Origin: Bdellovibrionales bacterium
Lineage (GTDB): Bacteria > Bdellovibrionota > UBA2428
Assembly (NCBI GenBank): GCA_018266335.1
Contig: JAFEAR010000251.1
Span: forward strand, 1 to 62,763
Length of the DNA stretch: 62,763 nucleotides
Direction of reading: 5' to 3'
Both the position numbers and the translations under genes were made by a program. The notes under the pieces were generated by a model, which saw only the letters and a program-made list of their open reading frames with translations, was not told the DNA's origin and ran no database searches. Positions 8,053 to 16,605 of the stretch are shown here, piece after piece (position 1 is the stretch's first letter; the number at the start of each line of letters is the position of its first letter).

Positions 8053-8327
8053 CGCACATTCTCCCCTGCAGTGACCGCTGCGTGATCGAGAAAGTTCTCG
8101 CGCAGGCGAAGAACGCCATCAAAAACCTCATCGCGGTTGCCCGTTACCACAGCGGCTTCCGGCCGCTTCACCGCACCCTGGACGGTTTGAGCGTCCAAGT
8201 TTACGGTGCCAGCGGATTTGTATCGAACCTTGGGAGGAGCCTTATCGGAAGATTTTTCGTTCGTTGGACTAGCACCCAAAGCAAAGGAACTAGCTAAAGT
8301 TAAGGTGAAAAACGCAAGTTTCATCAC
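8049..8327 (-). CDS. Small exported protein of the Agl/Glt-like operon, unknown family
   Basis: This 92-residue protein has a signal peptide (LAFFTLTLASSFALGAS). A short mature region follows, with VRYKSAGTVNLDAQTVQGAVKR in the middle and a charged end (VLRLRENFLDHAAVTAGENVR). Its ATG overlaps the TPR gene stop by 4 bp, and its own stop overlaps the GTG of the TonB-tail gene, so it is surely translated as part of the operon. I do not recognise the family. Small conserved periplasmic proteins occur in comparable TolQR-type clusters, but no named match can be given. Confidence 0.72.
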   Translation of the reverse strand: MMKLAFFTLTLASSFALGASPTNEKSSDKAPPKVRYKSAGTVNLDAQTVQGAVKRPEAAVVTGNRDEVFDGVLRLRENFLDHAAVTAGENVR

Positions 8328-11071
8328 AGCGAACCTCCATTCGGGGTTTCGGCCAGGCGTCCCTTGAAATAAGACGAAAGCCGTTCATTCCCTTGGGTTT
8401 CGTAATAATTTTTCAACGCGCTAAGCGCGTCCGAAGAGAAGGGATCCAAGTGCAAACGTTCCACGGCGGCGGCTCTCGAAAGGGGAGCCGGGGCGGGGAC
8501 TGCGCCGGGGCTCGGAGGAGTTGCAGGAGGAGTGACCGCGGCCACAACGGGAGCGATCGTTGCTTCGGTTTTAGACTTGGCTGCGAGTTCTGCGTACTCC
8601 GCAGAAAGTTTAGCAAAGGGTTCGGACATTTCCTTGAGCGAGGCCTTGATTTGCTCGGCCTGGTCCGCCGGAATATCTGCGGGAGTGGGCGTAGCTAAAA
8701 CTGCTTGAGCTAGGCTGGCATAGGCTGTCGATACCACGGTGGCGATTTCGGAGCGTGCCCCAGCCGAAGCCCCCGGAATGTAGGAATCAGCGTGGGCCTT
8801 GAGTTTGTTCATGAGTGCCAGACGAGCCTTGAAGTTTTGTTGGCTGTTTCGTCCAGTGAACGTGATCTTCGCTTGTTTAGCGCTCTCCGTTTGGAGTTCG
8901 CCAATAACAATTTTGCTCCAACCGGAGCCTAGATCTTTGGTCGAGGCCAATAGAACTTTTTGCGTTTGCGGCGTGCCCGCTCCAGCTTCTTCCACTGCAT
9001 TCGCAACGCGACCTTTGGCCGCAGGGCTCCAGTTCAAAGCGAAAGCAGTTGAATCGAGCATCTTTGCATCTTTGAGTGTGCGCAGCGCCCATTCTTCGTT
9101 TTTACCGAAGCCAGTCTTGGGAGCGCCCTTAATGAGGCGTGCCAACACGCGTTTTTGATCTTGGGGCCGATCGGCGAGTTCGTAGAGGAGCGCCGTCTTG
9201 AGGCTAGACTCCACAAAGGAGTTTTCTGACTCTTTAAGCATGTGCTCGCGAAGTTCGGCGGCCTTGGAGTAATGCCCGGCGGCTTCGTACTGCGAAGCAA
9301 GCTCCTCCGACGAATTCATTTTTTCCAGCACGGCGAGGAGTGTGGTGGTGTCGTTACGTTTTACGGCCAAAACGCGTGCATTCTCGCAGGATTTCGGCAG
9401 GAACTTGCCGCTCAGGCAATAGCCCTTAAATAGTTCCAACGATTTTGCCGGATCGCTTTGAGTGGCGGCGTCTTCGAAGGAGGCCTGATCTTCGATTTTG
9501 CGAATTTCGGCAACGTCCGATGCTAATTTGGGGTCGTTGGCCAATTTACTATCGTTGGTCCAAAGGCGAGCCTGCGCGAGGAGCGCGGCATAGTTTTTCT
9601 TTTGGTTCAAAATATCCAGAGCGAGATGCTCACTTTGGATGGCCCATTTGTCCACGGCGGGGGCCTGGGGCGCCCGGTAAGTGGCCAGGCTTTGGAACTC
9701 CAGTAAGGATTCGTCTACTTTTCCGGCATCGTAGAGCGATTTGGCGCGAATGTAGCGATGTTCGCGGGCTTTGATGTCGCCTGGAGCGGCGCTAGCGGCG
9801 AGCAATTTCATTTCATCTGCGACCACATCATTGCGTTGAGCTTCTTGGGCAACGGCCGCGCGTAACTCGCGCAAGCCCTTTTGGGTTGCAGAGTTTGCCG
9901 GCTCGGCCTGAATCCAAACGGCTAGCTGCGTAAGTTTTTTATCGGCATCTGGCTCGGCGGCTACCCAACCCTGCATCGCTGTAGTGCGATGTTCGGATTT
10001 GGGAAATAGATTGATGTAGGTGATGGCTGACTTTTCGAAATCTAAGCGGAAGTCGGGGCGGGTGCGGCGTTCGGCATCGAGTTGCACCAGCAGACGACGG
10101 AATGCGGCTTCGGCAATATTCACTTGCTGTTCGGTGCCGCGAGCTGCGGTGGTGCCTTCGTCGTCCGCGATAGAGTTCAGCAAGGAACGAAACTCGGGTA
10201 CGCGGCGAGCGGCGTAATATTCTTCCAGCAGGCGAACCCGAGTGTCGACACGAGGTTGGCGTTTGTTGGCTGCCTCAAGTGCAAGCACTCGGCCGGCGCT
10301 GTTACCCGATGCAGAAAAGGCTTCAGCCAGGCGGTGGAGCATGTCGGGTCGCCCCAGCGAATCCGAGAGATTATCGAAACGGGAAACTGCGCGTTTCTCG
10401 GCCCCCGGGGTTTGGGACCAGAAGACGTACAAGTTGCGGAGCACTTCTTCGCGTACAACTTGTTTGGAGTCGAGCAAGCAGTTGTCCAGGTTTTCCAGAG
10501 CTGCTTCGTATTGCTTAAGGCGAAACTGTGCCCAGGCCATACGGTAACGAGTGTAAAAGCAGCTGTCCTCGCTCTTGCACAATTCTAGTGCTGTTTTGTA
10601 ATTTGCGAGGGCATGTTGGAGGTCGGAATTTCCGCCCAAGGCTTCGTCGTATTCAGCTAACCGCAACAGGGCTTCGCGACGGATTTCCGCATCGGGAGCC
10701 TTGTCGGCCAAGGTGCGCCAAAGGGCCATGGCTTGTTTGAGATCGCCCAGATCAGTCAACAAGCGAGCGATTTGGAAATTCACTCGGGTGGCTTCGCCAC
10801 TATTGGGACGTTCCTGGAGATAATCACGGTAAAGGCCAAGGGATCGCCGGCGCAGAGATTCTTTGGCCGAGCTATCGCCGCCATCGCGGTTCATTTCATT
10901 GGCGTGGTTAAAGAGCATGTCGGCAAGCCGCAAGGTAATTACGGGATGCATTGGGTCGCGCGGAGAGAGATCGTGGAGAAGCTTTTTAGCCTCTTCAATC
11001 ACGGGGGTTTGTGAGCGCGACGTTAGCGGGGACAGTGAAAGGACCAAAACGAGCGCGGCTCGTAAACTCAT
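8324..11071 (-). CDS. Large exported TPR protein (GltE/AglT-like class)
   Basis: This 915-residue protein has an N-terminal signal peptide (ALVLVLSLSPLTSRSQ). Most of its length is helical repeats: TPR-like units are visible at residues 40-230 (for example QAMALWRTLADKAPDAEIRR, then YKTALELCKSEDS and YEAALENLDNCL) and again at 440-640. A Pro/Ala-rich linker (PPATPPSPGAVPAPAP) near residues 845-865 precedes a short C-terminal helical domain. Large periplasmic TPR proteins are a fixed component of Agl/Glt-type loci, where they form the periplasmic scaffold. It is joined by 4-bp overlaps to the genes on both sides. Confidence 0.82.
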   Translation of the reverse strand: MSLRAALVLVLSLSPLTSRSQTPVIEEAKKLLHDLSPRDPMHPVITLRLADMLFNHANEMNRDGGDSSAKESLRRRSLGLYRDYLQERPNSGEATRVNFQIARLLTDLGDLKQAMALWRTLADKAPDAEIRREALLRLAEYDEALGGNSDLQHALANYKTALELCKSEDSCFYTRYRMAWAQFRLKQYEAALENLDNCLLDSKQVVREEVLRNLYVFWSQTPGAEKRAVSRFDNLSDSLGRPDMLHRLAEAFSASGNSAGRVLALEAANKRQPRVDTRVRLLEEYYAARRVPEFRSLLNSIADDEGTTAARGTEQQVNIAEAAFRRLLVQLDAERRTRPDFRLDFEKSAITYINLFPKSEHRTTAMQGWVAAEPDADKKLTQLAVWIQAEPANSATQKGLRELRAAVAQEAQRNDVVADEMKLLAASAAPGDIKAREHRYIRAKSLYDAGKVDESLLEFQSLATYRAPQAPAVDKWAIQSEHLALDILNQKKNYAALLAQARLWTNDSKLANDPKLASDVAEIRKIEDQASFEDAATQSDPAKSLELFKGYCLSGKFLPKSCENARVLAVKRNDTTTLLAVLEKMNSSEELASQYEAAGHYSKAAELREHMLKESENSFVESSLKTALLYELADRPQDQKRVLARLIKGAPKTGFGKNEEWALRTLKDAKMLDSTAFALNWSPAAKGRVANAVEEAGAGTPQTQKVLLASTKDLGSGWSKIVIGELQTESAKQAKITFTGRNSQQNFKARLALMNKLKAHADSYIPGASAGARSEIATVVSTAYASLAQAVLATPTPADIPADQAEQIKASLKEMSEPFAKLSAEYAELAAKSKTEATIAPVVAAVTPPATPPSPGAVPAPAPLSRAAAVERLHLDPFSSDALSALKNYYETQGNERLSSYFKGRLAETPNGGSL

Positions 11072-11589
11072 CTTGCGCCTCCTACGACGGCGAGTTGGAA
11101 GCTACCGTAGGCCTCTCGGCCCAGGAGCGCCATAAATTCGGACACGGTCGTGCTGGGAATTTCTTTGTGAGCTTGAATGTTGATTTCGCCCGGGAACTCC
11201 TGATTCGCGTGCGATTTTTGCCAAGTTAGGCGAAGATCCGACAAGCGTTTCAGGAAAGTTGTGGGATTGTCGAGCACCTGCGAAATGGTGCCCACCAATT
11301 TAGAATCTAAAAACACGCCCTGGTCGCCCAGGGAGAGAACCGGTGCGTCCACGTTGGATCCCGCGTTGGCTGCAGCGGGCAACATAATGCCTTGGTTGGC
11401 AAAAGGAACTTCGGGCGAAGCCGAAAAGCTCTGCAGCAAAAAGATTACGAGCAGGCTGAACATGTCCACCATGGGGGTCAGCATGAGCGCGGCAAAGATG
11501 GTGCGCTTCGTGCGTCCGCGTGCTTGAGCGCGAGTTACGAGGTGGCGTTCAAAACCTTTGGGGCCGAGAAATTGTCCTTCGATGGCCAT
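11068..11589 (-). CDS. TolR/ExbD-family motor protein (AglQ/AglS-like), second copy
   Basis: This 173-residue protein has one transmembrane helix with the TolR/ExbD signature LTPMVDMFSLLVIFLL. Asp42 is the expected proton-channel residue. The periplasmic region (residues 60-173) ends in a strand-helix-strand typical of the TolR C-domain (EINIQAHKEIPSTTVSEFMALL). It follows another TolR-like gene with a 1-bp gap. One TolQ homologue with two TolR homologues in a row is the arrangement of aglR-aglQ-aglS in M. xanthus. Which copy corresponds to AglQ or AglS cannot be decided without alignment. Confidence 0.88.
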   Translation of the reverse strand: MAIEGQFLGPKGFERHLVTRAQARGRTKRTIFAALMLTPMVDMFSLLVIFLLQSFSASPEVPFANQGIMLPAAANAGSNVDAPVLSLGDQGVFLDSKLVGTISQVLDNPTTFLKRLSDLRLTWQKSHANQEFPGEINIQAHKEIPSTTVSEFMALLGREAYGSFQLAVVGGAR

Positions 11590-11590
11590 G

Positions 11591-12088
11591 TTAACGGGCC
11601 CTCACGGGCACCACGCCCAGGTTATTAACTTCAAATTTACGGAAGGTATCCATAAAGGTGACCAGTTCGCCGTAAGAAACGCCCTTGTCGGGCGTTAGCA
11701 ATGCGGACGAAACCTTGTTTTGAGTCGGCACGCCCAGCTGCGTAAAGAGCGCAGAGAGTTGCTCAATGAGCTGGGGCTGTGAGTCGGCTTTCAGTTGTAC
11801 GCTACGAAGCATTTTACCTGCCTGGGTGATCTTCACATCGAGCTGGGTGGGGGAGTTGAAGTGGGCTTCAAGGTCTAGGCCCTTGGCATCGCCGGCGGGA
11901 GCGGCCGTGCCGTGGGTTTGCTTGACTTGCAGGGCGCCAATTTGAATCCAAACTGCCGTCATCAGTAGAAAGCAAATGCACATCGATAGCAAATCGATGA
12001 ACGGAACTAGGTTAAGTTCAGCGTCGAGGCTCTTTTTGCGGCGACCGCCGCCGCGCCCAGAGGATTCTCCGCCTACAACCGAAGCCAT
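11591..12088 (-). CDS. TolR/ExbD-family motor protein (AglQ/AglS-like), first copy
   Basis: This 165-residue protein has a basic, glycine-rich cytoplasmic start (GGGRRKKS) and one transmembrane segment, LNLVPFIDLLSMCICFLL. Asp32 sits in the position used for proton conduction in TolR, ExbD and MotB relatives. The periplasmic domain follows (LDVKITQAGKMLRSVQLKAD; a final KFEVNNLGVVPVR strand). It begins 10 bp after the TolQ-like gene, preceded by GGAG. It works with the TolQ-like protein as a proton-motive-force transducer in the inner membrane. Confidence 0.88.
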   Translation of the reverse strand: MASVVGGESSGRGGGRRKKSLDAELNLVPFIDLLSMCICFLLMTAVWIQIGALQVKQTHGTAAPAGDAKGLDLEAHFNSPTQLDVKITQAGKMLRSVQLKADSQPQLIEQLSALFTQLGVPTQNKVSSALLTPDKGVSYGELVTFMDTFRKFEVNNLGVVPVRAR

Positions 12089-12098
12089 GGCTCGCTCC

Positions 12099-12818
12099 TC
12101 AGCTGCTCAGGCCAGCGGCCGCAGAGGTCGTGGTGTGGTTGGTCGCCTTTTGACGGGTCGTAGTGGTGCCCGAGCTCGGTTGCGAATCGGAGAGATAAAG
12201 GATGTCGTTGTAGGTTTGGGTGGTGCCTTCCGTGAGCGCCGTGATGATTTTATCGGTGCGGTTTTGGAAGATAGCGTAGGCAACGAGAGCGGGAATAGCA
12301 ACGACCAGACCAAAGGCGGTGCAGTTCATTGCCTCCGAAATGCCCTTAGAGAGGAGCGTTGCGCGATCCATGGGGCTAGCTTGGGCGACGGCCGCGAAGG
12401 AGGAAATCATCCCCGAGATGGTACCCAGTAGGCCCAAAAGGGTGGCTACGTTACCGATCATTCCCAGGAAGCCCGTTTTTTTGTCGATCGAGCTGATTTC
12501 GGTGCTGAGTTGCTCGTCCATGCGCGCCTGAACTTCGTCGTCGCCGCCACCGCTAGCGCGAATTTCGAGGCCTTTGGCTACCGTCCGGCTCAGAGCGCTG
12601 TGCGCCGCCGATGCGACCGCGAAATTGTGGGCGCCCGTGATGTCGCCGCGTGAAAGGTAGTTGAGGATATGCTTGCGGAAGTCGGGAACCGCCTTGTTGT
12701 TGGAGGCATAGAGGCTAAGGGCACGCTCAATGCCAATGGTCAAGGCAAATACCCCCGCCAACAGAATGAAGTACATGAAAATCCCGCCGGCCTGGAAGTG
12801 TTGAATGAGTGTGCTCAT
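12099..12818 (-). CDS. TolQ/ExbB/MotA-family motor protein (AglR-like)
   Basis: The ATG at 12818 is chosen over an upstream frame extension because AGAGGG lies just upstream and the protein then begins MSTLIQHFQAGG, normal for TolQ. It has 239 residues and three transmembrane segments: about 12-30, 117-140 and 165-185. The conserved TolQ core reads NVATLLGLLGTISGMISSF, followed by EAMNCTAFGLVVAIPALVAY. A Ser/Thr-rich tail ends the protein. It is the first gene of the minus-strand operon, followed by two TolR-like genes. Together they form a proton channel that in M. xanthus powers gliding (with Glt) or spore-coat polysaccharide work (with Nfs). Confidence 0.9.
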   Translation of the reverse strand: MSTLIQHFQAGGIFMYFILLAGVFALTIGIERALSLYASNNKAVPDFRKHILNYLSRGDITGAHNFAVASAAHSALSRTVAKGLEIRASGGGDDEVQARMDEQLSTEISSIDKKTGFLGMIGNVATLLGLLGTISGMISSFAAVAQASPMDRATLLSKGISEAMNCTAFGLVVAIPALVAYAIFQNRTDKIITALTEGTTQTYNDILYLSDSQPSSGTTTTRQKATNHTTTSAAAGLSS

Positions 12819-13220
12819 GTGATCCCTCTCTAAATAAAAAAATAGAATCAACTCGCCCTAGGGCGAAGGACCCCAAAGCCATAACAAAGAAGAATCGAGT
12901 GAACAAACCGTTTTGGGAACTAATTCCGGACAAGTTGTGCGGAAGGTGAATTATGCAGGTTTACAGATCAAAGCTTTCTGTGGCGAATTTGGCACAAATT
13001 TCCAGTGGATAGGGGTGTTGGGTATTTGGAAAAAGATCGAGCAACAAAAATATTCGACTTAATGCAAATCAAATAAAATTAATGTGAAAGCGGGCGTTGA
13101 CGTGATTTTCATTGGGTCACTTAAGCATTCCTTAAGACTGCAAAAACAACTTCCGATTATATTCGCTGCGTTGAAGTGGGTATCATGACCGAGCGACCAC
13201 GATACCGAGGAATTTAAATT
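12819..13220. promoter_or_regulatory. Divergent intergenic region upstream of the Agl/Glt-like operon
   Basis: This 400-bp gap separates the minus-strand motor operon from a plus-strand exported protein. It is clearly more AT-rich than its surroundings, especially 12950-13220. It must hold the operon promoter and the promoter for the gene at 13221. Elements visible on the plus strand are a TATATT at 13158-13163 and two CTTAAG palindromes five bases apart (13120-13136), but no convincing -35/-10 pair can be assigned. No RNA gene or ORF with coding character was seen. Confidence 0.5.
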
Positions 13221-13673
13221 ATGAAATATCTGTTTTTTACCCTTCTTTTTTCCATGTCTGCTTTTTCTGCACCGGCTGAATCCCCGGATGCTATCAAGTT
13301 GCCGAAGGTCGTTGTTTGTCAGCATGGCCGCGAAGACTTGAAGCTCTACACTCGGATGGAAACCATCCGCTCGCTGGCCCAGTTAGAGGGTGATGTGGTG
13401 TTGAAGGAAAATTACGATGGGCTCGCTCAGCCTGAAGACGAGTCGGCCACCCAGGATAATGATTATTTAGCTGCCCGAATCGAAAGCGGCACTTTCAAGT
13501 ACTTTGCCTATTCTTGCGATACCACGGATTACACTTACACAATTCCGGTGAATGAATTGGTGGAAAGAGCCGATTCTCCCGTGCAGACTAAGATTGTTCG
13601 GATGCACTACAACGCTAACACTCGCGGCGAAGACGACGAAGACCGGGATTTGGATTGTCGCGCTGAGTATTGA
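13221..13673 (+). CDS. Small exported protein, unknown
   Basis: This 150-residue protein starts at ATG 13221 with GAGGA ten bases upstream. The signal peptide (YLFFTLLFSMSAFSA) is clear. The mature part is acidic and contains two cysteine pairs: one in VVVCQHGRED and FAYSCDTTDY, and a final Cys in RDLDCRAEY. Its Tyr/Asp-rich middle (DYLAARIESGTFKYFAY) suggests a compact beta-fold. It is separated from the next exported small protein by 69 bp. No family recognised. Confidence 0.7.
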   Translation: MKYLFFTLLFSMSAFSAPAESPDAIKLPKVVVCQHGREDLKLYTRMETIRSLAQLEGDVVLKENYDGLAQPEDESATQDNDYLAARIESGTFKYFAYSCDTTDYTYTIPVNELVERADSPVQTKIVRMHYNANTRGEDDEDRDLDCRAEY

Positions 13674-13742
13674 ATCACGTTTGCTTTGATTGTTTTATGC
13701 TCTCGGGGGGACTATAAAAATTCCTTTCAGGAGGAGCATAAA

Positions 13743-14174
13743 ATGAAATTTGTTTTTGCAGTTTTTCTGTCCTTAGTTGGACTTTCTTCTCATGCCAGCT
13801 CTCTGTTGAGTGATTTTGATGGCCGCTACGTTGTTGAGTCGCGTGCTTGCGCAGGCGACGATCACACCTGCCAACGGACTAAGTCGATGCGCATGGGATA
13901 CGACACCGGAAATAACGAATCGTATATCGAAGAAACCTACACGGATTATTCGACGCACATTGCCTGGATCACTGAAGGTAGCGAGGGCGACGACCACACC
14001 TATTTTACTGCCGGGGAAGATGGCTTGAGTGCTACTTGGACGCACATCAATAAGGCATTGGTGGAGACTCTGAAGTTGGTGCGTGAATATCCCGATGGCC
14101 CAGTTAACTTCGATTTTGCCGCGCGGGGCCCAGTTAATATTACTCGGCACTTTCGTTTGATCCCGGTGCGGTAG
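13743..14174 (+). CDS. Small exported protein, unknown
   Basis: The ATG at 13743 follows a strong AGGAGGAG and starts directly with a signal peptide (FVFAVFLSLVGLSSHAS); an in-frame extension to 13686 is not needed. The protein has 143 residues. It has two cysteines (ACAGDDHTCQ) and a beta-strand-rich Asp/Thr region (SYIEETYTDYSTHIAWITEG), ending NITRHFRLIPVR. The layout resembles lipocalin-like exported proteins of the 'FDGRYVVES' type, but this is only an impression. It is probably expressed independently of the downstream CapA gene. Confidence 0.72.
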   Translation: MKFVFAVFLSLVGLSSHASSLLSDFDGRYVVESRACAGDDHTCQRTKSMRMGYDTGNNESYIEETYTDYSTHIAWITEGSEGDDHTYFTAGEDGLSATWTHINKALVETLKLVREYPDGPVNFDFAARGPVNITRHFRLIPVR

Positions 14175-14216
14175 GTTCGGCCTCTGGTTCGCATCGAGGG
14201 CAAGACTAGTTCTTAT

Positions 14217-15365
14217 TTGTTTCGCAATCTTTTCGGTTACGCCAAAAAGGCTTTTCTGAAAGATTGGTCGGCCCCGGACACCATTAAAGCTCATTTTGCT
14301 GAGCAGGCGACGGAGCTGGTGGGGATGACGGAGTCGTCGGGACCTTCGCTGGGTCGCCTAGCCTTGCTGGGGGATATTATTTGGGTTCAGGGCGTTAACT
14401 CGGAACTGCCGTGCCCAGAGTTGCTGGGCTATTTAAATTCCCACGATATTTTGCTCGGCAATTTGGAGACGAGCCTTTCGGGGCGCCATTCTGTGCCGCA
14501 AACTTTTCCTCTGCGCACTCGCTTTAACTCTGGACCCGATATTTTAGAGGTCTTTCGGCGTTCCAATGGACGTAATAGTTTTTCGGCACTTTCCTTGGCG
14601 AATAATCACGTCCTCGATTTTGGTGATGAAGGATTGCTGGAAACCATGGCTTCTTTGGAGTCGCTGGGAATCCCTTGGAGTGGTGCGCAGGCGTCGTCAG
14701 AATCCTCTTCCCCCTACTTGACCCTGCATAGATCCGGACTGCGTATTGGCTTTTACGCGGCCACGTACGGAGTGAATCGTCAGGCTTATCTGCGTAGTCG
14801 TTTGAGAATCAATGTGGAGCCGGAGTTAGTGAACGGAAGTGGATCTTTCCGGGCTGATAGTGGCGCGCTGAAAGCTTTGGCGGCGATGGAACGAGACGGG
14901 ATTGATTTCAAGGTGGTGAGTTTGCACTGGGGTTATGAATACGAATTTTATCCTGACTCTCGGCAATTGCAGATGGCGCAGCGTCTGGCCTCGGCGGGAG
15001 CCGATATTATTATGGGGCATCATCCGCATGTTGTGCAGCCAGCGGAAGTTATCTGGAGTTCGGAACGGAGCGGGCCGCGCAAAACCTTGGTGCTTTACTC
15101 CTTAGGAAATTTTTTGAGCAACATGTTCACATTCACGCTGCAGTCGGGAATGGTGGCCTCGGTTTCGTTGGTGCGGGATGAAAACACGGGACGAGTCGGT
15201 TGGGAGCTCCCCCAATTTCGGTTTACTCATAGCCGGCGACGCGGACGCGAAGTCGCGGGCCATCGATTGATGTTCATGGAAAAACACTTAGCGGACCTTC
15301 GCGGAGTGCGTGATACGGAAGCCTTTGCTCGGCTACGGCGACATGTCATGGGGGCTGCTCCGTGA
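14217..15365 (+). CDS. CapA-family metallophosphatase-like protein
   Basis: The 382-residue protein uses a TTG start at 14217; no ATG precedes the domain and no strong ribosome site is seen, so the start is uncertain. CapA/PgsA (PGA_cap) motifs are in order: LALLGDIIW, ILLGNLETSLS, ALSLANNHVLDFGDEGLLET, VSLHWGYEYEFYP, a GADIIMGHHPHVVQP metal-site segment, and LYSLGNFLSN. CapA proteins are calcineurin-fold enzymes associated with poly-gamma-glutamate or other capsule polymers; their reaction is not settled. No signal peptide or lipobox is visible, unlike many CapA proteins. The stop overlaps the GTG of the AraC-type regulator, so both are one transcript. Confidence 0.85.
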   Translation: MFRNLFGYAKKAFLKDWSAPDTIKAHFAEQATELVGMTESSGPSLGRLALLGDIIWVQGVNSELPCPELLGYLNSHDILLGNLETSLSGRHSVPQTFPLRTRFNSGPDILEVFRRSNGRNSFSALSLANNHVLDFGDEGLLETMASLESLGIPWSGAQASSESSSPYLTLHRSGLRIGFYAATYGVNRQAYLRSRLRINVEPELVNGSGSFRADSGALKALAAMERDGIDFKVVSLHWGYEYEFYPDSRQLQMAQRLASAGADIIMGHHPHVVQPAEVIWSSERSGPRKTLVLYSLGNFLSNMFTFTLQSGMVASVSLVRDENTGRVGWELPQFRFTHSRRRGREVAGHRLMFMEKHLADLRGVRDTEAFARLRRHVMGAAP

Positions 15366-16378
15366 CTGGGCCGGTTCGCGTGAGTTCTTTGCTGGTGAAG
15401 GCTTTACTCGCCTATTTGTCACCGGCACCGAAGGAGAAGTCGGAGATGTTGGCCGTGGCCGGATTGCACCCCGCGGACCTCGAGAATCCAGAATCTCGTA
15501 TTCCCCTCGAAACGCTTTCGGCCTTATGGCGTTGGGCGGTGCGACTGACGGGAGATGCTCGTCTCGGGCTTCACTTGGGGGCGCAGTTGCCGATGGGTTC
15601 CTTGGGAGTGGTGGATTACATCGCTACCAATGGCGCCACTCTGCGGGACTGCTTGGAACAAATTGTGCGCTACGCAAGGTTGCTCAACGACAAGCTCGAA
15701 TATCGCCTCGAGGAGCATGGGGATTGGGTGCATTTTTGTGAGAATTGGTCGGCCGCTATTTTGGTGGAGCCTCCGCACGGCACCGACATGTTGTTTGCGG
15801 CTTTGATTGCCAAGATGCGACAACTAAGGCCGGATTTCACGCCGCACGAAGTGCGTTTGGCGCATGATGCGGATGAGGAAGGTCGGCAGGATTATCGTCG
15901 CGTCTTTGGTTGCGGTGTGCTCTTCGGAGCGAAGAGCGATGAAATTGTTTTTCGTCGCGATGCCCTCGAAACACCGGTTTTGCGGAGCGACGGTAATTTG
16001 CGCTCCCTCCTGACTCGAGTGGCGGACGATCAGCTCAGGGAGATTCCCGAGCTGGGGTCGGTAGATAGGCGTTTAGGTCAGCTTATGGAAGCCGCATTGC
16101 TGGCGGGCGAGACCGTGGAGCTTGAGAATTTAGCGCATAAAATGCATCTCACTCCGCGCACCTTGCAACGTCAATTAGCCGTGCTGCCTAGCTCCTACCA
16201 GGCCGTGCTCGAAACTACTCGGAAGCGTTTGGCTCATAATTTGTTACTGCACTCGGAATTCAATGTGGCGGAGGTTGCTCACCGGCTTGGTTTTTCTGAA
16301 ACTAGCTCTTTTGTGCGCTCTTTCAAGCGGTGGTACGGAATGACTCCGGGGCAGTACCGCCGGCAGCCAGAACCTTGA
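15362..16378 (+). CDS. AraC-family transcriptional regulator
   Basis: This 338-residue protein starts at GTG 15362, overlapping the capA-like stop by 4 bp. Residues 20-200 match the arabinose-binding type N-terminal domain of the OruR/ArgR-like AraC subfamily (LWRWAVRLTGDARLGLHLG, then GVVDYIATNGATLRDCLEQI). The C-terminal 100 residues are a double helix-turn-helix: LAHKMHLTPRTLQRQL and the second motif VAEVAHRLGFSETSSFVRSFKRWYG, ending in TPGQYR. Tight coupling to the CapA-like gene suggests it controls that gene or senses something related, though this is inference. Confidence 0.88.
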   Translation: MTGPVRVSSLLVKALLAYLSPAPKEKSEMLAVAGLHPADLENPESRIPLETLSALWRWAVRLTGDARLGLHLGAQLPMGSLGVVDYIATNGATLRDCLEQIVRYARLLNDKLEYRLEEHGDWVHFCENWSAAILVEPPHGTDMLFAALIAKMRQLRPDFTPHEVRLAHDADEEGRQDYRRVFGCGVLFGAKSDEIVFRRDALETPVLRSDGNLRSLLTRVADDQLREIPELGSVDRRLGQLMEAALLAGETVELENLAHKMHLTPRTLQRQLAVLPSSYQAVLETTRKRLAHNLLLHSEFNVAEVAHRLGFSETSSFVRSFKRWYGMTPGQYRRQPEP

Positions 16379-16605
16379 CTGTCGCGGCCACTTTGTCGTC
16401 CTAGGTTAATTCGGTAGGTGTTGGCGGTCAGTGTTTAGTTTGTCAGGTGGCGATAAGCTCTGAGCATGGCACTTTTATTGGGCTTCTCTGGTGAGTCTGG
16501 GGTTTTGGGTAATCCTTGAGCCTCGAGTGAGTGGAATTTAGCATGGGGAAATTCTCCGCTGGGTTTGCGCTAATTTGGTGGCTATCTGGGGTATCCTGAT
16601 GCTCT

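Noticed and set aside
2510..12818. Operon as an ordinary Tol-Pal or ExbBD-TonB uptake system
   Set aside because: There is no TolA, TolB, Pal or TonB-dependent receptor; two TolR-like genes, TPR proteins and an AgmX/PglI tail fit the Agl/Glt type better.
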